Virus record (IMG/VR): IMGVR_UViG_3300030107_001012
Location: 1 to 24,383 of that record
Direction: 5' to 3' (one strand)
Length of the DNA stretch: 24,383 nt
Source of the DNA: a virus
Below, piece by piece: positions 20,434 through 24,383 of this stretch. How positions within the stretch are numbered: position 1 is the stretch's first letter; the number at the start of each line of letters is the position of its first letter. A model generated the notes under the pieces. That model was not told the origin of the DNA and did no database searches. It was given only the letters and a program-made list of their open reading frames with translations. A program made the position numbers and the translations under genes.

Positions 20434-20649
20434 CTATTTATCTTCTTCTTCGTCAATATTTTCGTCATCATTATCTTCGTCAAAATCTTCTTCTGAGTCA
20501 TCTTCCCATTTCTCATCTTCAAAACCATCTCTTAAATCAGCAAGTAAGTCTTTAACTTCTTCACACATAATTGATTCCTTGTCGTGCAATTTTTCAATAC
20601 TGTCTATTTTCTTTTCTATTTTGTCTATTATTTTATCTTTAGTTGCCAT
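20434..20649 (-). CDS. 71-aa protein with very acidic C-terminus
   Basis: Start set at the ATG at 20649, preceded by AAAAGGAGAAACT; a longer in-frame start at 20703 would place the ribosome site inside. The first 40 residues form a charged helix (ATKDKIIDKIEKKIDSIEKL). From about residue 44 the protein is almost entirely Asp/Glu (EDEKWEDDSEEDFDEDNDDE and more). This could mimic DNA or act as a scaffold or chaperone for basic tail proteins; the position between tail terminator and tail tube favours assembly. No family recognised. A single Cys (CEEVKDLL) is present. Confidence 0.65.
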   Translation of the reverse strand: MATKDKIIDKIEKKIDSIEKLHDKESIMCEEVKDLLADLRDGFEDEKWEDDSEEDFDEDNDDENIDEEEDK

Positions 20650-20662
20650 AGTTTCTCCTTTT

Positions 20663-21100
20663 TTATGGTGTTCCAGCTTGATACTCATACATACATCTAA
20701 CAACCATTCTTATACCACCAACAGGAAACAATGTACCCTCGTCAGTTTCTACTTGTATAATTTCTGTATCAAGTGCATTACTGCTTCTTGTAATATCAGA
20801 TTCTAAAGCAGTTTCAATAGCAGTAATTAACTGATTTCTTAATGTATCAATATTAGTGTTACTTCCTTTAACAAATCCCAATATTACAAAGTCTATTGTT
20901 CCGTGCCTTGTTCTAGCACTACTTCCTAATTCAGAATCATCTCTATTTTCTTCTGAAGTTTGTACTATTACTGCTGGATATTGTTGTTGTGATAATTCTT
21001 CTAATTCAAAAGGTTGTCTAGTACATAATTTGACATCAGGAGAACTGATGGCATCTATTACTGTTTTTATATTACTTGCTATGTTTTCTCTTACACTCAT
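20663..21100 (-). CDS. Tail terminator/completion-like protein
   Basis: 145 residues. VRENIASNIKTVIDAISSPD opens a helix, then CTRQPFELEELSQQQYPAVI and a strand-rich core (RHGTIDFVILGFVKGSNTN), followed by the helix TLRNQLITAIETALESD and QVETDEGTLFPVGGIRMVVR, YEYQAGTP. The 'i...l...i......p.v.V......e........y.v.....a.........l...i...i..al..d' spacing is typical of tail terminator proteins (lambda U/HK97 gp10-type). It overlaps the morphogenesis gene by four bases (ATGA). Location between connector and tube genes supports it. Confidence 0.65.
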   Translation of the reverse strand: MSVRENIASNIKTVIDAISSPDVKLCTRQPFELEELSQQQYPAVIVQTSEENRDDSELGSSARTRHGTIDFVILGFVKGSNTNIDTLRNQLITAIETALESDITRSSNALDTEIIQVETDEGTLFPVGGIRMVVRCMYEYQAGTP

Positions 21101-21657
21101 ATTCTTGCTCGTCTTAATTCTTTTGCTACAAATCTATTAAAGCTTTTATTTATAATCTTTTCTGTACGATTATCAAAGCCAAAAAATTTTCTTTTTGGTT
21201 CATTTAATACTTGATTAAATAATGCTCTTTTACGCATTTGTGCATTACTAAAAGCAACACTTATTTTGCCTTTACCTGTTTTTTTAATACTTGAAGATGG
21301 AGTAAGACTTCCAAGCATACGACCTGAATAAAACAAATCAACCGTTGTTTTTTTTCCCTCTCTTTGTAATCTTTTAATATATCCCTCTGAATAAGGTGCA
21401 AAAGGTAATCTTCTAAAATCAATTCCTTTTTCAGTTAAAGTTCTAATAATATCTAATAATTGAAATCCAGCTTGTTTTAATCCTTTGTCAAAAATTCTAG
21501 GAAGTAAGCTTTGGTATCTTTTTATATTTTTTGAAATTTTTTTTTGATTTGTTTTAACATCTAATTTAACACCTTTAGGTACTTGACCTAATAAACTTGA
21601 TATTCCACCTCTTGCCGCCATTCCAGCAAAAGGTTTTAATAACATTTTAACTGCCAT
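21097..21657 (-). CDS. Phage virion morphogenesis/head-tail joining-like protein
   Basis: 186 residues. The core QAGFQLLDIIRTLTEKGIDF then RRLPFAPYSEGYIKRLQREG and TVDLFYSGRMLGSLTPSSS follows the 'G.df.g.pw.p.s.....r......l...g.l..si' pattern of Mu G/tail-completion proteins, which seal the head-to-tail junction. The C-terminal region is strongly basic (NEPKRKFFGFDNRTEKIINK, ending KELRRARI). The ATG overlaps the connector stop by one base. The family match is to the general group; the precise step is inferred. Confidence 0.72.
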   Translation of the reverse strand: MAVKMLLKPFAGMAARGGISSLLGQVPKGVKLDVKTNQKKISKNIKRYQSLLPRIFDKGLKQAGFQLLDIIRTLTEKGIDFRRLPFAPYSEGYIKRLQREGKKTTVDLFYSGRMLGSLTPSSSIKKTGKGKISVAFSNAQMRKRALFNQVLNEPKRKFFGFDNRTEKIINKSFNRFVAKELRRARI

Positions 21658-22142
21658 TATCTATTCAATCTTCGTAAGCCGTGTAAAGGTTCTCTTTCAC
21701 TTGTAGAGATTGTTCCACCAGCATCACTATCATATTCAACACCATCTTCTAAAATTGCTCTCCATTCTTTGTTATATTCTGAAGCATAGTGTTCGCTCAT
21801 TCTTTCAAATCTATCTTTTTCTGTTTCAGGTCTAAACTTAGATAATGATGGTAAAAAATATCTTGATAAAAATAAATATACACCAGCTCTTGTGAACTGA
21901 TCTAAATTAACTTTTGTATTAACCATTTCAGCAGTATTAAGAACTGTAATATCTGTATATACATTTGTTTTATATACAGGCCACCACTCAATCCTTAACT
22001 GTCTAAAAATATCGTTTGTTGTTTGAGTAATATAGTATGAAACTTTAGAGTCGTTTGACGCAATACCAAAACTAAAAGCATCTGGTTGATATGTTTCTAT
22101 TTCTACAACATCACAAACATTAGCACCTGTAAAATTTGCCAT
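21657..22142 (-). CDS. Head-tail connector/adaptor-like protein
   Basis: 161 residues, directly after the capsid block. Regions such as ETYQPDAFSFGIASNDSKVS, RQLRIEWWPVYKTNV, TKVNLDQFTRAGVYLFLSRY and RFERMSEHYASEYNKEWRAI resemble adaptor proteins that attach to the portal and start the neck (gp6/gp15-type). The alternation of strands in the first half and helices in the second fits. The ATG is only one base after the stop of the 33-aa membrane mini-protein. The family assignment relies mainly on position. Confidence 0.6.
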   Translation of the reverse strand: MANFTGANVCDVVEIETYQPDAFSFGIASNDSKVSYYITQTTNDIFRQLRIEWWPVYKTNVYTDITVLNTAEMVNTKVNLDQFTRAGVYLFLSRYFLPSLSKFRPETEKDRFERMSEHYASEYNKEWRAILEDGVEYDSDAGGTISTSEREPLHGLRRLNR

Positions 22143-22143
22143 A

Positions 22144-22245
22144 TTAACCTACTAAACTAATAATAATTACAATAGCAATAATAACACCAGCAGTTACTTT
22201 TGGATTATCTTTTGCCATTTTCCAATATTTTTTTAATTCATTCAT
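22144..22245 (-). CDS. 33-aa single-span membrane mini-protein
   Basis: The ATG overlaps the stop of the 66-aa gene (ATGA) and the stop lies one base before the connector ATG, so the ORF fills its gap exactly. A polar start (MNELKKYWKMAKDNPK) is followed by VTAGVIIAIVIIISLVG, an obvious membrane helix. It sits inside the head gene block, an unexpected place for a membrane protein. Possibilities are a membrane site for assembly, an early lysis or exclusion factor, or a DNA-entry helper packaged in the virion. Real gene is likely; function unknown. Confidence 0.65.
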   Translation of the reverse strand: MNELKKYWKMAKDNPKVTAGVIIAIVIIISLVG

Positions 22246-22442
22246 TTCTTTTTCCTTGTCTTTTTTTTTGGTTTTAATTGTACTACTTTATCTACAATAT
22301 CACTTATTTTAGATTTTTTAATTTCTTTTTTTACTGCATCAATAGGAGCAAAACCTCTCATTTGAAAGTGATTTTTATTAGCTTCGTATTGCTCTTTTGA
22401 TCTTATTATTGTTTTTTTGCCATTTGTTAATTTTATATCCAT
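22242..22442 (-). CDS. 66-aa basic protein between capsid and connector
   Basis: A lysine-rich small protein (MDIKLTNGKKTIIRSKEQYE) with a helix KNHFQMRGFAPIDAVKKEIK, then a Lys-rich tail ending QLKPKKKTRKKK. The start is supported by AAGGAGAATTT and follows the hairpin terminator behind the capsid gene. The 'i.v.nG......s...y......kGf' motif and basic tail recall small head decoration or internal proteins that bind DNA. The tail may bind packaged DNA or the portal. No firm family. Confidence 0.6.
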   Translation of the reverse strand: MDIKLTNGKKTIIRSKEQYEANKNHFQMRGFAPIDAVKKEIKKSKISDIVDKVVQLKPKKKTRKKK

Positions 22443-22454
22443 AAATTCTCCTTT

Positions 22455-22508
22455 ATTAAAAGTGAGGGCAGTTTCCCACCCTCACAAAATATCCAATTAT
22501 TATTGGAT
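22455..22508 (-). terminator. Tandem hairpins behind the major capsid gene
   Basis: In the direction of transcription a first hairpin spans the capsid stop codon: ATCCAAT pairs with ATTGGAT around an AATA loop (22491-22508). A second hairpin pairs GTGAGGG with CCCTCAC (22462-22485, ten-base loop) and runs into TTTTAAT (22455-22461). This looks like an intrinsic, probably leaky terminator that would raise capsid mRNA relative to downstream genes and protect its 3' end. Confidence 0.75.
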
Positions 22509-23345
22509 TGATGAATCAGAATGTAATTCAACACCATAAGAGTCGTTTAATTCTCCAACTCCATATACTGCTGTTGCTACAATCTCATCTGCTCTAAGAG
22601 AAGCATCTCTTTGAGTTTCGATTTTAATGTCTTGCATCATTGCTAAACCTAGTGCGTCTCTGTGGAATACACCTTGTTTATAGTCTCCAGCCGTTCCATC
22701 GTTAGCTACATTTGTTGTTTCATAGATAGGTACTCCACCTAATCTTCCAACAAAACCATTTCTTAATGCTTCATTTGCTACATCATTACCATTTGCATTT
22801 GCAAAAGTATTAGTCAAATTAGCTTTAAGATCATAAGCAACCATTGGATGTAAAACTGCTGATACACCGTCCATTGATACTCCAGCATTTCTTACATTTG
22901 CGATTGATTGAAATACTAAAGCCGCAGTTAAAGCTGTTGAGCCTGAACCTACTGCTGTACTAAAACCATCAAATAATGCTGTTAAGTCTTGGTCTATTTT
23001 TTTTGCAATCGCTTCTCCAAATAATTTACCAATATCTGCCGCAACATTTCTTGGTGCAGAGTTTCTTGCTAAATCTGTAAGAGTAGTCATTATTCCATTT
23101 TCTGATGCTGTAATAGTTACAGAAGTTGGATTGATTGCTGTGTTAGATAAATCAGATGCTTCCGATACCGCCGCCGCAGAAACTGCCGCATAGATTGGAA
23201 CTTCAACTGACTTTCCGCCACCTTGTATTGCATAATTCTTTACAAGTGGTCTCATAATTGATTTCTCACTTGCTACGAATAATGCTTCAGCTACAATCTC
23301 AGTATATAATTCCGAGAGTGTAGAACTTGTGCTTTCGTTTGCCAT
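22500..23345 (-). CDS. Major capsid protein, HK97-fold
   Basis: 281 residues. An N-terminal helix STSSTLSELYTEIVAEALFV and SEKSIMRPLVKNYAIQGGGK lead into VEVPIYAAVSAAAVSEASDL, then TITASENGIMTTLTDLARNS and helix GEAIAKKIDQDLTALFDGF. The later VSAVLHPMVAYDLKANLTNT and NGFVGRLGGVPIYETTNV are typical A-domain elements, and RDASLRADEIVATAVYGVGE the closing part. Length is usual for a capsid with separate scaffold. A good AAAGGAC site precedes the ATG. It follows a scaffold gene, so assembly probably uses a separate scaffold. Confidence 0.9.
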   Translation of the reverse strand: MANESTSSTLSELYTEIVAEALFVASEKSIMRPLVKNYAIQGGGKSVEVPIYAAVSAAAVSEASDLSNTAINPTSVTITASENGIMTTLTDLARNSAPRNVAADIGKLFGEAIAKKIDQDLTALFDGFSTAVGSGSTALTAALVFQSIANVRNAGVSMDGVSAVLHPMVAYDLKANLTNTFANANGNDVANEALRNGFVGRLGGVPIYETTNVANDGTAGDYKQGVFHRDALGLAMMQDIKIETQRDASLRADEIVATAVYGVGELNDSYGVELHSDSSIQ

Positions 23346-23364
23346 TGTGTTTGTCCTTTATTTT

Positions 23365-24072
23365 TTATTTGTTTGTTAAGTTAATCTGAGTAGGTTTTGA
23401 ATCTCGGTCTTTGCGATACTCTGCATATTTAGCACGATCTTCTGACTTACTCATATCTAAATCCTGAATATTGAAAGGTTTTACAGTTTTACCACCGATG
23501 CTTTGCTGACTCCCTGATCCAGCCAAAGACCCTTGCGAGAAATGTGGGTTTGCATCTAAGAACTCTTTAACTTTTTCTTCAATCGTTAAAAGTTCGCCTT
23601 TAGAGTTATATCTGATGTTTTTATTATTATCAAGTATTTCAACTCTATTATCGTCAGTTAATCTTACTTCGTCTTTTAACAAAGAAACAACTTGACTTGG
23701 CGATATAGCTTTATTTCTTGAAGCAACAGAAAGTATTTGATTATCAATTCTTTCTTTTTGGATTGCTTGTTTATATTTTGTAATCTCAGTATCTTTTTCA
23801 GCTATTCGTTCTTTCATAAGCTTTTCAAGTTCAGATTTTGATTTAGCTTCTTCTACTTGTTTAGCTTTCAAAATTTCTTCTTCTTGTTTCTTAACTTCGT
23901 CTAACTGTCTTTGATGTTTTGATTTTTCAGCTTCTAATCTTTGTTTGACTATTCTATCTACATCTTCTTGATTAAAAGTGGTACTTGGTTTTGTTTCGTC
24001 AGTTTTAGTTTCTTTAACTTCAGCTTCCTGAACATCATTTTTCGGTTGATTAACCTGTTTGTCATCTGACAT
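23365..24072 (-). CDS. Capsid scaffolding protein
   Basis: 235 residues. A disordered acidic start (residues 1-35) is followed by FNQEDVDRIVKQRLEAEKSK, a long coiled coil (about 40-125), a segment VASRNKAISPSQVVSLLKDE and a C-terminal basic helix KSEDRAKYAEYRKDRDSKPT. The order 'f...evd.iv..Rl.re..k' plus coiled coil is typical of the phage scaffold (GP20-type) found upstream of the capsid gene. The basic tail would bind coat protein during prohead assembly and leave before DNA packaging. The ATG has GGAG nearby. Confidence 0.82.
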   Translation of the reverse strand: MSDDKQVNQPKNDVQEAEVKETKTDETKPSTTFNQEDVDRIVKQRLEAEKSKHQRQLDEVKKQEEEILKAKQVEEAKSKSELEKLMKERIAEKDTEITKYKQAIQKERIDNQILSVASRNKAISPSQVVSLLKDEVRLTDDNRVEILDNNKNIRYNSKGELLTIEEKVKEFLDANPHFSQGSLAGSGSQQSIGGKTVKPFNIQDLDMSKSEDRAKYAEYRKDRDSKPTQINLTNK

Positions 24073-24088
24073 TTTTTCTCCTATTTGT

Positions 24089-24383
24089 TTATATTACAAG
24101 TTCGCCTTTATCATCATACCAATCAGGATTGACATAACTAAATTGATGTCTGCAATTATACCCACCTCTGACTACAAGTGGATTGCCTGATTTCTTACCA
24201 GACCAACTCCTACTTTGCCAAAGGCTTCTAATTTCCTCAATGGTAAAAAGACCACCTTGTCTCTTGTTATATACACCATTTACTAAATTTCTGCAAAGGT
24301 CTCTAGTTGTTGGTATTACATCTCCATAGTATTTAACAAAAGTCAGCCCAGCATCCCTTGATTTATTGAAGTTTAGGGTTGCA
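24089..24383 (-). CDS. Minor head protein, SPP1 gp7/Mu F-like, C-terminal end
   Basis: Only the last 97 codons are in the window; the start is beyond the right edge. Visible are TRDLCRNLVNGVYNKRQGG, FTIEEIRSLWQSRSWSGKKS and the hallmark VVRGGYNCRHQFSYVNPDW, matching the 'gg..nCRH.f..v...w' C-terminus of head-morphogenesis proteins. These bind portal or prohead and may protect DNA ends. It ends 16 bases before the scaffold ATG. Because the start is missing, the length and any fused domains are unknown. Confidence 0.8.
   Translation of the reverse strand, partial: ATLNFNKSRDAGLTFVKYYGDVIPTTRDLCRNLVNGVYNKRQGGLFTIEEIRSLWQSRSWSGKKSGNPLVVRGGYNCRHQFSYVNPDWYDDKGELVI

Noticed and set aside
1-24383. 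Search for tRNA genes and CRISPR-like arrays
   Set aside because: No T-arm or cloverleaf pattern and no regularly spaced repeats were noticed by eye. A tRNA scan could not be run.

Overview
The window is one continuous stretch of tailed-phage DNA with a small TP901/lambda-like siphovirus architecture. It is very AT-rich and densely packed: most gene junctions are TAATG or ATGA overlaps. The capsid module, a tape-measure gene, a G/GT tail chaperone with an intact -1 frameshift signal and a lambda J-like tip protein all point to a long non-contractile tail. Low GC, LamG/SPRY and GNG-repeat receptor proteins, a tiny Gly/Arg/Lys-rich peptide and a small lipoprotein resemble phages of marine low-GC alphaproteobacteria such as SAR11. 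That host assignment is inference only. No integrase, terminase large subunit, portal, DNA polymerase, tRNA, CRISPR array or insertion sequence was seen.

Layout, read in the direction of transcription. (1) Late region, minus strand, 24383 down to 6800. It begins with the end of a Mu F/SPP1 gp7-like minor head protein, then scaffold, major capsid protein with a hairpin terminator behind it, two tiny proteins, connector, tail-completion and tail-terminator-like proteins, an acidic protein, tail tube, G/GT chaperones, tape measure, distal-tail and hub proteins, the J-like tip, and a run of fibre and receptor-type proteins. It closes with a lysis and accessory block: M15 peptidase, basic mini-protein, a 65-residue membrane protein, metallophosphoesterase, DUF3310 protein and a 3TM-like holin. 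(2) Plus-strand islet, 5910-6735: three small genes (coiled coil, a lipoprotein with a GTG start, helical protein). It converges on the late operon at a pair of hairpins (6739-6795). (3) Divergent control region, about 5678-5966, AT-rich, with an inverted repeat, short direct repeats, weak promoter-like boxes and a striking 12-bp hairpin with a (TC)6T loop. (4) Early/replication region, minus strand, 5677 down to 1: unknown small proteins, a papain-like cysteine peptidase candidate, a lipoprotein, a zinc ribbon, an XRE regulator, a PD-(D/E)XK exonuclease, an SSB-like protein, a hidden membrane mini-protein, a winged-helix protein, a Ref-like HNH nuclease, a replication-initiator-like protein and the start of a small HTH protein.

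Working together, the early block supplies recombination and replication functions and small host-interaction proteins. The late block builds and releases the virion. The most notable observations are the complete frameshift cassette in the tail chaperone, several membrane or lipid-anchored mini-proteins (33-59 residues) that standard calling tends to miss, and the CU-loop hairpin, whose loop is complementary to the GAGAGAG-rich ribosome binding sites of the early operon.
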